A stretch of 64,000 nucleotides of DNA from contig JAMIIV010000045.1 of the NCBI GenBank assembly GCA_035913415.1, forward strand, positions 1 to 64,000, given 5' to 3'. Numbering within the stretch: the first letter of the stretch is position 1; the number at the start of each line of letters is the position of its first letter. The translations under genes and the position numbers were made by a program. The stretch comes from UBA5070 sp035913415 (lineage in GTDB: Bacteria; Fibrobacterota; Fibrobacteria; UBA5070). Shown here piece after piece: positions 1 to 11,511 of this stretch. The notes beneath the pieces were generated by a model. It saw only the letters and a program-made list of their open reading frames with translations. It searched no databases and was not told the DNA's origin.

Positions 1-99
1 TGAAGGTAACGCCTCCGGAATTCATGCGCAAGGCGGAGTTGGCGTTCTGCGCGTCAGGGACCCTGGCCCGAATCGGCGCAGACTCCGGCGTCGAGCTTG

Positions 100-151
100 G
101 GGTGGTCGAGCCCGTCGAGACCAGCCGAACCAGTGGGTCTCGACAGGCTTG
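100..151. repeat. Dispersed palindromic repeat, family A, copy 1
   Basis: Here ggtggtcgagcccgtcgagacc is followed 10 bases later by an inverted partial copy (gtgggtctcgacaggctt). The same core, tctcgacaggctcga or its complement, recurs near 5462, 17211, 54045 and 54203, always between genes. It looks like a small dispersed REP-like element. Nothing else in 1-312 is supportable as a gene except a hairpin at 227-247 (arms ccccacc/ggtgggg, no T run). Confidence 0.6.
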
Positions 152-312
152 TATGACGGCTCGACCGCCGGGCGACGGCTCGGACGGAGGCTGCGCGCCG
201 ACCGTGGGGAGGTGCCGGGGCCCGGTCCCCACCGGCCTTTGGTGGGGAGACGCCCGCCCCCTCCCGGGAGATACATTGCCCCCTCGTCCCCATTCCCTCC
301 CAGGAGCCCCCC

Positions 313-1134
313 TTGTCCACCTCGGTCCGCTTCGCCATCGTCCTTCTCGCCGCGACCCGTCTGGCCCAAGGCGCCGCCACCAGCATCACGGACATCGCCG
401 GGTGGAACCACCCCATCAAGAAGGTTTTCCAGGGCTACGGGATCGGGATCCGGCGCGTGGACCTGGTCGACAAGGTGACGCCGCATTTTCACGTTGTAAT
501 GCCCACAACCGCAGCCGCCTGCGACCCGTCGGGCCGCGAGGACATCCTGCGAGACATGGCGAAGTCCAACGCGTACTGGACCTTCCGGGTGGTCGACTCC
601 ACGCGCGCTGGCAAGACGTTCGAAGCGCTCGTGACCTGCGATCCGAAGACGAAAACCGTCACGAGCATTCGCACCGTCCGCGTACCGAACTGCGCCGGTG
701 CTTCAGTGTACCGGCGCACCCTGGCCACCCGGGGCGGAACCCTCGAGGTCCGGGACGTGTCGCCGTCAGCCGAAGTCAACCGCTACCTGGTGTCCATGGC
801 CGGCGGCAGCATCCGCGGCGACGGCCAGAGACTGGACGAAGACGAGTACGCCCTCTACGCCCTGAAGGACGCGACCCCACCCGGATCGGAGCTGCGCTAC
901 CTGCTCCTGAGCTTCACGGGGCCCGGCCTGAACTGCCACGACCGCCACCGGATGGTCCGCTTCGACGCCAGACGTGGCACGATGGACGTTTCGCCGGTGT
1001 TCGGCGCCTGCACCGAATTCGCTTCGGCGCACCTGGCCCACGACACGCTCGTGGTGCGGCTGGAGAGCGAAGCCGAGGGCGGCGCCCCGCGCACCGCGCG
1101 CTGGATCGTCGGAGGGAAGTGGATCGGTGATTGA
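313..1134 (+). CDS. Exported protein of unknown function
   Basis: This 273-residue protein starts with TTG at 313, six bases after a CAGGAG ribosome binding site. The N-terminus (STSVRFAIVLLAATRLAQGAA) is a typical signal peptide, so the product probably enters the periplasm or goes further. The mature part has scattered Cys residues (for example VTCDPKT, VPNCAGA, LNCHDR) that could form disulfides. I recognise no family. It is followed after 76 bases by another exported protein on the same strand. The reading frame, signal peptide and binding site make the gene likely to be real; the function is unknown. Confidence 0.6.
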   Translation: MSTSVRFAIVLLAATRLAQGAATSITDIAGWNHPIKKVFQGYGIGIRRVDLVDKVTPHFHVVMPTTAAACDPSGREDILRDMAKSNAYWTFRVVDSTRAGKTFEALVTCDPKTKTVTSIRTVRVPNCAGASVYRRTLATRGGTLEVRDVSPSAEVNRYLVSMAGGSIRGDGQRLDEDEYALYALKDATPPGSELRYLLLSFTGPGLNCHDRHRMVRFDARRGTMDVSPVFGACTEFASAHLAHDTLVVRLESEAEGGAPRTARWIVGGKWIGD

Positions 1135-1210
1135 CCCCCGCGCGCAGTTCGGAACTCTCATCGGCTCCGGCCCTGGCCGGATTCGGGCCCTCGTTGGTAC
1201 CATTGGTCCC

Positions 1211-2749
1211 GTGATCCCCCGCATTCCGCCCCCCGCCTTGCGTCGTTCCTTCCCGACCGCGCGGAGTCTCGCGCTCGCCGTCGCATTCTTTCCTCTCGGC
1301 GGATGCGATCCGACCCGTTCCATGGATCCATCGCCCCCGGAGGAAGCGGTCCTCCCGCGCCTGATGGCAGGCCCCGACACCGCCATCGAGCTCGATTCGG
1401 GGCATTCCGCCCGTCTCTCGTTCCGGCCATCGCCCGATGGCGAATACGAGATCACCGCCTCCGGGTACGCGCCGTTCCAGCTCGAGGTCCGCGATTCCCG
1501 AGGACAGATCCTCGCATCGGGACATGCCATCCCCGGCCGCTCCCTCTTCGTGGAATGGCACTCCCCCTCCGGGGATCCCGTCGAGATCGCGCTGTCCGGC
1601 ACCGATTCCACCGGTTGGAATCGCGTCCACCTCGGGCTGCACCGCATCCGCTATGCCGACCCCTTCGAGAACGACGACCAGCCGGAGCGTGCGCACGTCC
1701 TCCCTCCCGATGGCACGACGCAACTGCGGACGTTGCTCCCCGGGGACGTCGACTGGGTTCGGATTCCCGCGCCGGCGGGCCGGCACGTTCGAGTCGTGGC
1801 ACGGACACGCCCCAGGGAAACCGGCCAGGACGTGCGCTTCCACGACCCCGACTCGTCCGCTCCGGCGTACGGGTTCTACCCCACCGTCTTGAGTCTCACC
1901 GCCAGCGAGGATGGCTTCGCGCGGATACGGGTGACCGACGACAACCCGGATTCCACGTCGTGGTACGATCTGCACGCCTTCGTGGATACCGCATCGGAAG
2001 ACGACTTCGAACCCGATGACCACCCCGATCGGGCACGGCCCGTGGCGATCGACGCCCTCCCTTCCCTCCGGATCCTCGCCCCGTTCGAACGCGACTGGTT
2101 TCGCTTCGAGACCGAAGGCGGAGCACGCTACCGGATCCTGGTGGAAAACCGCTCGCGGGACCTGCGGGACCTCGGCTTCTCCGTCCATACGGATCCCCGT
2201 GGCCCCAGTGTGGGAGTGGGATGTGCACGACCGGAGTCGAAAAGCTGGGTCTACCTCCAGCCCTCCACCTCCGGAACCACCTGGATCCAGGTGATGGCCA
2301 CCTGGCCCAGTCCCGCCGGCGACTACAGCCTCTCCGTCCTTCGCCTTCCCCTCCCCGATGCCCCCGATGCCTTCGAGAGCGACGACCGCCTTTCGGACGC
2401 ACGCCCCCTCGAAGTCGATGGCCTCCCCCAGGAGCGCTCGCTCCCCAGGAACGATGTCGATTGGGTCCGGCTCGAAGTCGACTCTGGACGGACGTACACC
2501 CTCCGGGAGCCGTACAACCGGAAGAATCTGGTGTTCCAGCCATTCCGACAGGATTCGACCCCGATCGCGCCGCCTTCCTTGACCTCGCTGCGCGTCGAGG
2601 CCGATCGCTCCGGCCCGATCTTCGTCCGCATCCAGCAGGAGCGGCTGCAATTATCCGTCGGCTACGTCTTGGAGGCCTCGCTCGAACCGAAGAGCCCCCC
2701 ATCCGGGGATCGGCCCGCGGGGGCATCGGGAGCCACCGCAGAGCCTTGA
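1211..2749 (+). CDS. Lipoprotein with three PPC-like repeats
   Basis: The start is placed at GTG 1211 because it gives a lipoprotein signal peptide ending in LGGC (lipobox, Cys about residue 30); the frame is open further upstream but would run through the preceding gene. The 512-residue product carries three similar modules, each opening with D-x-F-E-x-D-D (DPFENDD, DDFEPDD, DAFESDD) and containing a later DWVR/DWFR motif. This spacing is typical of bacterial pre-peptidase C-terminal (PPC) beta-sandwich domains, but no peptidase domain is present. It is probably anchored in the outer membrane. The stop lies 6 bases from the convergent regulator gene. Confidence 0.65.
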   Translation: MIPRIPPPALRRSFPTARSLALAVAFFPLGGCDPTRSMDPSPPEEAVLPRLMAGPDTAIELDSGHSARLSFRPSPDGEYEITASGYAPFQLEVRDSRGQILASGHAIPGRSLFVEWHSPSGDPVEIALSGTDSTGWNRVHLGLHRIRYADPFENDDQPERAHVLPPDGTTQLRTLLPGDVDWVRIPAPAGRHVRVVARTRPRETGQDVRFHDPDSSAPAYGFYPTVLSLTASEDGFARIRVTDDNPDSTSWYDLHAFVDTASEDDFEPDDHPDRARPVAIDALPSLRILAPFERDWFRFETEGGARYRILVENRSRDLRDLGFSVHTDPRGPSVGVGCARPESKSWVYLQPSTSGTTWIQVMATWPSPAGDYSLSVLRLPLPDAPDAFESDDRLSDARPLEVDGLPQERSLPRNDVDWVRLEVDSGRTYTLREPYNRKNLVFQPFRQDSTPIAPPSLTSLRVEADRSGPIFVRIQQERLQLSVGYVLEASLEPKSPPSGDRPAGASGATAEP

Positions 2750-2755
2750 TGGCGA

Positions 2756-4135
<1,380 letters not shown>

Positions 4136-4154
4136 CGTTCACGCTCCTGGGGTG

Positions 4155-5297
4155 TCAGGTGAAGATTTCCTTCACCTTGTCGAAGAACGTCTTTTCGCAG
4201 CCGGTGCCTTCTTCGCATTCGCGCAGTTGCTCCAGCAGCTCTTTCTGGCGACCGGTGAGCTTCTCCGGAACGCGCACCTGCACGCGCACGAACAGATCGC
4301 CGCGCCCACGGCCGTGCAGACCCGGCATGCCTTTGCCCCGCAGCGCGAAGACCTTTTCGCTCTGGGTACCCGCGGGGATCTTGAGGTCGATGGCGCCTTC
4401 CAGCGTGGGGATGCGGACCGTGCCGCCCAAGGTGGCCGTGGTGTACGGCACCCTCGCTTCGGCGTAGAGGTTCTGGCCGTCGCGGTGGAAGAGATCGTGC
4501 TCGGTCTCCTCGATGAGCACCAGCACGTCTCCGGCGCCGCCGCCCCTGGGTCCGCGATTGCCCTCGCCGCGCAGCGTGATGTAGTTGCCCTCGGCCACAC
4601 CCGCGGGGATGTTGACGGAAATCGTCGCCTCGCGGCGTTCCAGGCCCGTGCCCTCGCACGAACGGCAGGCTTCCTCGAAGGTGCTTCCCTGGCCACCGCA
4701 CTTGGGACAGGCGACCACGTTGATCATCTGTCCGAACAGCGACTGGCTGACCTGCTTGACTTGGCCCATGCCGCCGCAGGTGGCGCAGGTCTTCTTGCCC
4801 TTGCCCCCGGCTCCATGGCAGGTGTTGCACTCCTCCAACCGGCGCAGCTTGATCTTCTTCGTGACACCTTCGGCCATCTCTTCCAGAGTGAGTTTGACCC
4901 GCACCTGCAGGTCCTGTCCGCGCTGGGGACCGCCGCGCCGGCCACCACCACCGCCGCCGAACATGCCACCGAACATCGCGTCGCCGAAGATGTCGGAGAA
5001 CCGCGAGAAGATGTCGTCCATGTTGTTGAAGCCACCCTGGTACCCGCCGCCAGGTCCGGCCTGGGGACCCTCGAAGGCCGCGTGGCCGAAGCGGTCGTAC
5101 TGGGCGCGCTTTTCGGAGTCGCGCAACACGTCGTAGGCCTCGGCGGCTTCCTTGAACTTCTCCTCGGCGGTCTTGTCGCCGGGGTTCTTGTCCGGGTGCA
5201 GTCGGATGGCGAGCTTCTTGTAGGCGCTCTTGATCTGTTCGTCGGTGGCATCCTTGGGAATGCCCAGGATCTCGTAGAAGTCTCGCTTGGTGGCCAT
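4155..5297 (-). CDS. dnaJ: Chaperone protein DnaJ
   Basis: This is a 380-residue Hsp40 co-chaperone that delivers substrates to DnaK and stimulates its ATPase. The J domain carries HPD (RLHPDKNPG). A Gly-rich stretch follows, then four zinc-binding CxxCxGxG repeats (CNTCHGAG, CATCGGMG, CPKCGGQG, CRSCEGTG). The start at 5297 (MATKRDFYEILG) is favoured over an in-frame ATG two codons upstream because GGAG lies 7 bases before it and only 1 base before the other. A 213-base gap with a repeat copy separates it from dnaK. Confidence 0.95.
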   Translation of the reverse strand: MATKRDFYEILGIPKDATDEQIKSAYKKLAIRLHPDKNPGDKTAEEKFKEAAEAYDVLRDSEKRAQYDRFGHAAFEGPQAGPGGGYQGGFNNMDDIFSRFSDIFGDAMFGGMFGGGGGGRRGGPQRGQDLQVRVKLTLEEMAEGVTKKIKLRRLEECNTCHGAGGKGKKTCATCGGMGQVKQVSQSLFGQMINVVACPKCGGQGSTFEEACRSCEGTGLERREATISVNIPAGVAEGNYITLRGEGNRGPRGGGAGDVLVLIEETEHDLFHRDGQNLYAEARVPYTTATLGGTVRIPTLEGAIDLKIPAGTQSEKVFALRGKGMPGLHGRGRGDLFVRVQVRVPEKLTGRQKELLEQLRECEEGTGCEKTFFDKVKEIFT

Positions 5298-5461
5298 GGT
5301 CATGCTCCGGTTGTCCTGTCGGCGATCCGATCGGGGAGTCTCCTCCCGCGGCGCCCGTTGCCTTTCCGCTCGTCCTGGGAAGTGGCCCGGAGGGCCAATC
5401 CCGACAAGCGGGCGGAAAGCCGTACGCTCGTCGGGAATCGGGTATCGCAGCCCGCCGGCAC

Positions 5462-5489
5462 CGGTGATCTCGACAGGCTCGATCACCGG
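5462..5489. repeat. Dispersed palindromic repeat, family A, copy 2
   Basis: The sequence cggtgatctcgacaggctcgatcaccgg is an imperfect palindrome (ggtgatc...gatcacc) that can form a hairpin in the dnaK-dnaJ transcript gap. Its core matches the other family A copies. It could act as a processing or stabilising structure that sets the DnaK to DnaJ ratio, which is inference. Confidence 0.6.
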
Positions 5490-5510
5490 AAGCCGCCTAG
5501 CGGGAACGTG

Positions 5511-7430
<1,920 letters not shown>

Positions 7431-7475
7431 GATGGGGCTCCTTGTGCTTGGTGGCCTCCGGCCCCATCCTCGGGG

Positions 7476-7495
7476 AGACGCCCTGCGGGGCGTCT
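7476..7495. repeat. Hairpin in the grpE-dnaK gap
   Basis: AGACGCCC, loop TGCG, GGGCGTCT forms a perfect 8-bp stem within the 141-base gap between grpE and dnaK. No T run follows on either strand, so it is not a standard terminator. It may be an mRNA stability or processing element. Confidence 0.45.
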
Positions 7496-7571
7496 GTACG
7501 AAGATGAGGCAGAAGGCTTGTGATGATGAGGGTGAAGGGGGGAGGGCGCCGCCGCGGCGGCACCCAGGAAA

Positions 7572-8204
7572 TCAGGCGGCTGGGCCGCTGGAAACGACGA
7601 CCTGCGCGTGGCGCAGGATCTTCTCGCCCTTGCGCCAGCCGCGGGCATGAACCGCGGCGACGTGGTCGGCGGGCACGCTGGGATGCGGCATCTGGGTCAG
7701 GGCGTCGTGCAGGTTGGGGTCGAAGGGTGTGCCTTCGCCCGAGATCTCTTGCAGACCGGCGTCGGCGATGACCTTGCGGAGCTGGTCGCGGATCAGGCGC
7801 ATGCCCTTGGCGAAGGCGGCAGGGTCGGCGGGCATCCAGTCGCCTTCGGCAGGAGCGTCGGCGAAGGCGCGTTCGAAGTTGTCGACCACCGGAAACAGCC
7901 CCGCGAGGGCGCGCCCTTGGGCGGCGTCGGCCAGTTCCATGAATTCGCGGGACGTGCGCTTGCGGAAATTGTCGAACTCGGCCACCAGGCGGACGTATTT
8001 GTCCTTCTGACCTTCCAGTTCCTCGGTCATCGAGGCCAGCCGGATCGCCAGATCGGGGGAACCGCTCTGGGACCCGACAGCGGCCTCGGCGGCGGCAGCG
8101 AGGTCCTCGATGGAGGGCTGCGCCTCGGGGGCGTCGTTCTCGGGAGCCTTGGCCGCACGTTCGGCGGCCAGCTCCGCAGCGGATTTGATCGGTTCGTCAC
8201 TCAT
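7572..8204 (-). CDS. grpE: Nucleotide exchange factor GrpE
   Basis: This 210-residue protein releases ADP from DnaK. An acidic, Ala-rich N-terminal region is followed by a long coiled-coil helix (about residues 55-100, TEELEGQKDKYVRLVAEFDN) and the C-terminal beta domain with the family-typical pattern FDPNLHDALTQMPHPS. The start at 8204 (MSDEPIKS) excludes an unrelated upstream in-frame extension and has AGGA close by. It is the first gene of the grpE-dnaK-dnaJ-regulator operon. Candidate control sites lie at 8224-8330. Confidence 0.95.
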   Translation of the reverse strand: MSDEPIKSAAELAAERAAKAPENDAPEAQPSIEDLAAAAEAAVGSQSGSPDLAIRLASMTEELEGQKDKYVRLVAEFDNFRKRTSREFMELADAAQGRALAGLFPVVDNFERAFADAPAEGDWMPADPAAFAKGMRLIRDQLRKVIADAGLQEISGEGTPFDPNLHDALTQMPHPSVPADHVAAVHARGWRKGEKILRHAQVVVSSGPAA

Positions 8205-8246
8205 GATCCTGCGTATTCCTCCGGTAAGGGGTTTGCCTACCCTATA

Positions 8247-8263
8247 CTCAAGGAACGTGCCAA
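8247..8263 (-). promoter_or_regulatory. Sigma-54-like promoter element for grpE
   Basis: On the minus strand the sequence is TTGGCACG-TTCC-TTGAG. This matches the sigma-54 -24/-12 pattern (TTGGCACG-N4-TTGCW) except for A in place of C at the -12 position. Spacing between the GG and G(A) pairs is the required 10 bases. It would give a leader of roughly 30 bases before the grpE ATG at 8204. An overlapping sigma-32-like alternative exists (CTTGAG, 15 bases, CCCCTTAC; 8224-8252), but it would leave a leader of only about 16 bases. Confidence 0.5.
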
Positions 8264-8286
8264 GTGCGTGGAGCAGGGAGACAGAG

Positions 8287-8303
8287 TGTTTCGTTATGAA
8301 TCG
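8287..8303. promoter_or_regulatory. Dyad site 1 upstream of grpE
   Basis: TGTTTC-GTTAT-GAATCG is an imperfect inverted repeat with the same left arm and the same 5-base spacer as the perfect dyad 27 bases further upstream. The position, about 60 bases before the predicted transcription start, suits an activator site. Confidence 0.4.
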
Positions 8304-8313
8304 GAGCACAAGA

Positions 8314-8330
8314 TGTTTCATATAGAAACA
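8314..8330. promoter_or_regulatory. Dyad site 2 upstream of grpE
   Basis: TGTTTC-ATATA-GAAACA has perfect 6-base inverted arms with a 5-base A/T spacer. Together with dyad 1 it resembles the tandem upstream sites bound by sigma-54 activators. The obvious candidate binder is the NtrC-type protein encoded at the end of the same operon, which is inference. Confidence 0.45.
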
Positions 8331-8454
8331 GCCAATGCATCAGAATGGCACCTGGTACGAGCGGAGCAGATCTGCCCGAATTCGTCGTACTTTCCCACGC
8401 TCAGGCTCCCGCACACCCCTAAAACCCGACAAATCCCCGGATTGCCATTCCCCC

Positions 8455-9420
8455 ATGAAGATCGCTCTATTCCTCCCGGTTGTGGTCGTTGTCCTCCTGA
8501 CCCTTGGCTGGTATCGACACCGCAGGCGCAGCGCCTCCCTCTCCTCGTACCCGGCAGAGTTCCTTCAGGCCGTCGAAGACCACTTCCGCAGCCAAGGCAG
8601 GGCGGTTGTCATCGATCCCCAAGGGACCGTCACAGACGGGGAAAACGGGGTCCTGGGACTGGAAAATCTCGCCCAGGCCTGGACGTCGGCAGATCCTGCG
8701 GAGCGGGCGGAACTCGTGGCCACCCACTTCGAAGCGATCGACGAGTCGCGTCGCCAGGCCCAAGCCCGCGACGCCATGCTGACCGACTATGCCGTGGCTT
8801 CAGGCTTCATCGCCACCCGCCTGCTGGACGAGGACTATGTGCGAACCGTCGGTGCTGAACACCTGGTGCTGCGTTCGGACATCGAGGGGCTTTTCACGGT
8901 CGCGTCCTTCGATTTCCCGGAGTCTGTGCGCACCTTCCCCCCCGACCGCTTGCGCGAGTGGGGTGTATCGCCCGACGAAGTCTTCCAACTCGGCATCGAC
9001 AATGTGGTCGACCGCTACCCCCTCCAGAAGGAATTCCAGGAACGGCTTCCCGGATGCCCCCTCCACCTCTTCGCCACGGAATCGCTGTTCGCCGCCACGC
9101 ACCTGCTGCGGCCGGAGGCCTTCGCGGAGGCCCTGGGGCCCCATGGCGCCTTCGTTCTGGCGCCCACACGCAACGCCATCCTGGTTCACCCCATCGAATC
9201 GTCGGACTCCCTGCGTGTGTTGCCCACCTTGATCGGACTGGCCCACCAGCTCCACCAGCAAGGCCCGGGCTCCCTCACCACCAGCATCTACCTGCTACAG
9301 GACGGTGTCCTGCGCCGCATCCGGACCTCCGTGGAAAATCGCAAGGTCCAAGTGATCGATCCTCCGGTGGAATTCATCGATCTTGTCGCGGCCCTCTCTC
9401 CTGCCGAGCCGCAACCGTGA
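8455..9420 (+). CDS. Membrane-anchored DUF1444/YtpQ-like protein
   Basis: This 321-residue protein has an N-terminal transmembrane segment (MKIALFLPVVVVVLLTLGW) followed by basic residues, so the bulk is probably cytoplasmic. The start at 8455 is chosen because it begins with this segment; the open frame upstream is not protein-like. The C-terminal half has the pattern of the DUF1444 (YtpQ) family: LFATESLFAATHLLRPEAF, then GPHGAFVLAPTRNAILVHPI, then LIGLAHQLHQQGPGSLTTSIY. The function of that family is unknown. It is divergent from grpE. Confidence 0.6.
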   Translation: MKIALFLPVVVVVLLTLGWYRHRRRSASLSSYPAEFLQAVEDHFRSQGRAVVIDPQGTVTDGENGVLGLENLAQAWTSADPAERAELVATHFEAIDESRRQAQARDAMLTDYAVASGFIATRLLDEDYVRTVGAEHLVLRSDIEGLFTVASFDFPESVRTFPPDRLREWGVSPDEVFQLGIDNVVDRYPLQKEFQERLPGCPLHLFATESLFAATHLLRPEAFAEALGPHGAFVLAPTRNAILVHPIESSDSLRVLPTLIGLAHQLHQQGPGSLTTSIYLLQDGVLRRIRTSVENRKVQVIDPPVEFIDLVAALSPAEPQP

Positions 9421-9506
9421 AGATTGCGCTCCCCCGGGCTCGAACCCAGGCTCGTCGACCCTACCGACCGGGAACGGGAAGGTCCGCGATATCCGCGGGA
9501 CCGTGG

Positions 9507-10286
9507 TCAGCGTGTTCCGAATGAGCCGGCGGCGGACTCCAGCCCCTGCGGAAGCCAGCGTTCCACGTAGGTCGGATCTTCCAGCAGATGGCCCGGCGCG
9601 CCGGACTCCCCACGCGCCAGGATGTGTTTGAGAGCCGCCAGGTCGGGATTCCATCCCGTGCCGTCGAAGAAGGCGATGCCGGGGAACCGCGTCTTGTAGA
9701 GGGCCGATCGCGAGTAGCACGTGCCCAGATGCAGGAAGGTGCCGCCGGCCCCCGCCAACTGCCGGACGGTTTCCGTCATCAGGAACGCGCCCAGACCGGA
9801 AGGGGCGTCGGCGTCGTAGAAGGCGTTGGAGTAGAACCAGGTGGCCCCCGTGCGAAAGAGGGTGACCAACCCCGTCTCGCGTCCGTCGCGGTCGCGGAAG
9901 ACGGCGACATGGGTGGTCAGGGCCGAAGCGAAGAGACGGTCCAGGCGTTCCCCAGGGGGGGGCGTCGACCAGCGGCGCGCCGCGTAGTCCAGGCAGAAGG
10001 CGCGGCGGTCGGCGGTCCAGTCGAACTCGCGCCGTTCCTGCAGTTGGAAGGAGATTTCCGCGCCGCGCCGCAGGATCCGGCGATTCTCGGATGTGGGACA
10101 AAACCCGTCCAGAGACACCCGCACCTGTCGGCACAGGTACCAGCGCGAAAGATCCGGGAGCGAGGGCAGGAACCCCCTCGCGAAAGCGTCCGCGGGCGTC
10201 TCGCCGGGCTCCAGGAACCCCCACACCACCCAGGGGAACACGTAAGCCGAATAATCGGGAGGGGCTTCGGAGAACAGGAGTTTCAT
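9507..10286 (-). CDS. Arginyl/leucyl-tRNA-protein transferase-like protein (ATE/Bpt family)
   Basis: This 259-residue protein starts at ATG 10286. The C-terminal half has the GNAT-like ATE signature: a FYSNAFYDAD segment, then GLGAFLMTETVRQL, then FLHLGTCYSRSALYKTRFPGI and a GTGWNPD end. The N-terminal half has LCRQVRV...CPTSENRRILRRG, resembling the Cys/Arg region of bacterial aspartate/glutamate leucyl- or arginyl-transferases. Such enzymes add an amino acid to N-terminal acidic residues and route proteins to ClpAP. It might instead be a related GNAT enzyme. It is divergent from tolQ with a 132-base gap. Confidence 0.6.
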   Translation of the reverse strand: MKLLFSEAPPDYSAYVFPWVVWGFLEPGETPADAFARGFLPSLPDLSRWYLCRQVRVSLDGFCPTSENRRILRRGAEISFQLQERREFDWTADRRAFCLDYAARRWSTPPPGERLDRLFASALTTHVAVFRDRDGRETGLVTLFRTGATWFYSNAFYDADAPSGLGAFLMTETVRQLAGAGGTFLHLGTCYSRSALYKTRFPGIAFFDGTGWNPDLAALKHILARGESGAPGHLLEDPTYVERWLPQGLESAAGSFGTR

Positions 10287-10418
10287 GACGGGATGGAAAC
10301 CTAGTCGGTGGACCACCGGAGGCCCCGGCACTCCATCGCCAATCGGATGCCTCGCGAACCCGGGTTTGGGAGCCGGCACGCCGGGAGCGCCCGCGCATTG
10401 GTACCTTGCCGAATCCAA

Positions 10419-11099
10419 ATGACCGACATCGCGATCATCCACTTGATGCTCAACATGGGGTTCGAAGGCTGGTTCATCATCAGCCTGCTCGTGCTCCTCT
10501 CCATCATCACCGTCGCCGTCGCCTTGCAGAAGTGGCGCGAGCTCTCGTCGCGCAACGATGCCGACGAGGAATTCCTGGAGGCGATGAAGAAGGTCCGCCG
10601 CTTCGAGGACCTGGTCAAGGCCGTGGCGCACACGCGCGGCGAAGGACTGCGGTCGCTGGCCGAGGCCGCTTTGGTGGAAGACGAGACCCTGGGTGTGGAT
10701 CCCGGCGAGCCCGTCGGAGCCGAAGTGCGGGGCCAACTCGTGCAGGAAGCCTGCGAACGCGCCGCCGAAGAGGAATACATGCGCCTGGAATCGCGGCTGC
10801 CCTGGCTGGTGGTCTGCGCCGGCACGGGGCCGTTCCTGGGGCTTCTGGGCACGGTGTGGGGCATCATGGACGCATTCTTCCGCATCGGCAAGGAAGGCTC
10901 CGCGGGACTCAACGTGGTCGCCCCCGGCATCGCCGAAGCCCTGCTCACCACCGCGGCGGGGTTGGTCGTGGCCATTCCCGCCGCCGCCGCACACCAGCTT
11001 CTGTCGGGTCGCCTGCGCCGTCTGGAAGGAGAACACGTCCTGTTCGCCTCGCGCCTGGGTTCGCTGTACCGGCGCGCGAGCCTGCCCGGGGCGCGCTGA
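10419..11099 (+). CDS. tolQ: TolQ, proton-channel subunit of Tol-Pal
   Basis: This 226-residue MotA/TolQ/ExbB family inner-membrane protein has three transmembrane segments: about 12-35 (GFEGWFIISLLVLLSIITVAV), about 130-150 (LPWLVVCAGTGPFLGLLGTVWGIM) and about 165-190 (APGIAEALLTTAAGLVVAIPAA). The second contains the family GPFLGLLGTVWGI core. With TolR it uses the proton gradient to drive TolA. It is first in the tolQ-tolR-tolA-tolB-pal-cpoB cluster. The start at 10419 (MTDIAIIHLM) is the first that gives a normal TolQ N-terminus. Confidence 0.93.
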   Translation: MTDIAIIHLMLNMGFEGWFIISLLVLLSIITVAVALQKWRELSSRNDADEEFLEAMKKVRRFEDLVKAVAHTRGEGLRSLAEAALVEDETLGVDPGEPVGAEVRGQLVQEACERAAEEEYMRLESRLPWLVVCAGTGPFLGLLGTVWGIMDAFFRIGKEGSAGLNVVAPGIAEALLTTAAGLVVAIPAAAAHQLLSGRLRRLEGEHVLFASRLGSLYRRASLPGAR

Positions 11100-11100
11100 G

Positions 11101-11511
11101 GTGCGTCGTCGTGCGCGGTCGCCGGCTCCGCAACCGGACCTGAACCTCACCAACCTGATGGACGTGGTCTTCGCCATCCTGGTGGTTTTCATGATCACCG
11201 CCCCGCTCATGACCCAGGGTGTGAAGGTCGATCTCCCCAAGGCGGAATCCGCCGCGGTCGACGAGAAGAAATCGGTGACCATATCGTTCGATGCCGGGCG
11301 CCGCCTTTTCGTGGACGGCCAGGAGACCACCATCGAAGCCTTCCCCCAGGCCTTCGCGCGCGCCTGGGGTGGAGACCCTTCCCGGGCGGTGCTCGTCGAG
11401 GGCGACCGCTCCGTGCCCTACGGGATGGTTCTGGAAGCTGTGGGCGAGATCCAGAAGGCCGGAGCCACGAAGATCGGCTTCCTCACCGCCCCGCCCCCCA
11501 AGACCCCATGA
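11101..11511 (+). CDS. tolR: TolR/ExbD, stator subunit
   Basis: This 136-residue protein starts with GTG one base after the tolQ stop. It has one transmembrane helix carrying the family motif LTNLMDVVFAILVVFMITAPLM, with the functionally required Asp in NLMDV, and a periplasmic ExbD domain. It works with TolQ to couple proton flow to the TolA/TonB partner encoded next, which it overlaps by 4 bases (ATGA). Confidence 0.93.
   Translation: MRRRARSPAPQPDLNLTNLMDVVFAILVVFMITAPLMTQGVKVDLPKAESAAVDEKKSVTISFDAGRRLFVDGQETTIEAFPQAFARAWGGDPSRAVLVEGDRSVPYGMVLEAVGEIQKAGATKIGFLTAPPPKTP

Noticed and set aside
1..25. Short minus-strand frame starting at 25 and leaving the window
   Set aside because: Only eight codons and no ribosome binding site; cannot be supported.
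8224..8252. Sigma-32-like promoter CTTGAG-N15-CCCCTTAC for grpE
   Set aside because: Not excluded, but it leaves only about 16 bases of leader and has no equivalent before hsp20, so it is kept only as an alternative to the sigma-54-like element.
8205..8454. CIRCE element (TTAGCACTC-N9-GAGTGCTAA) before grpE
   Set aside because: Not present; the dyads found have different arms, so HrcA control is not supported.
9421..9506. tRNA-like T-arm (GGGTTCGAGCCC on the minus strand) after a GGTCGGTAGGG D-loop-like string
   Set aside because: No anticodon arm, no matching acceptor stem and a mismatch in the T stem; at most a degenerate tRNA remnant.
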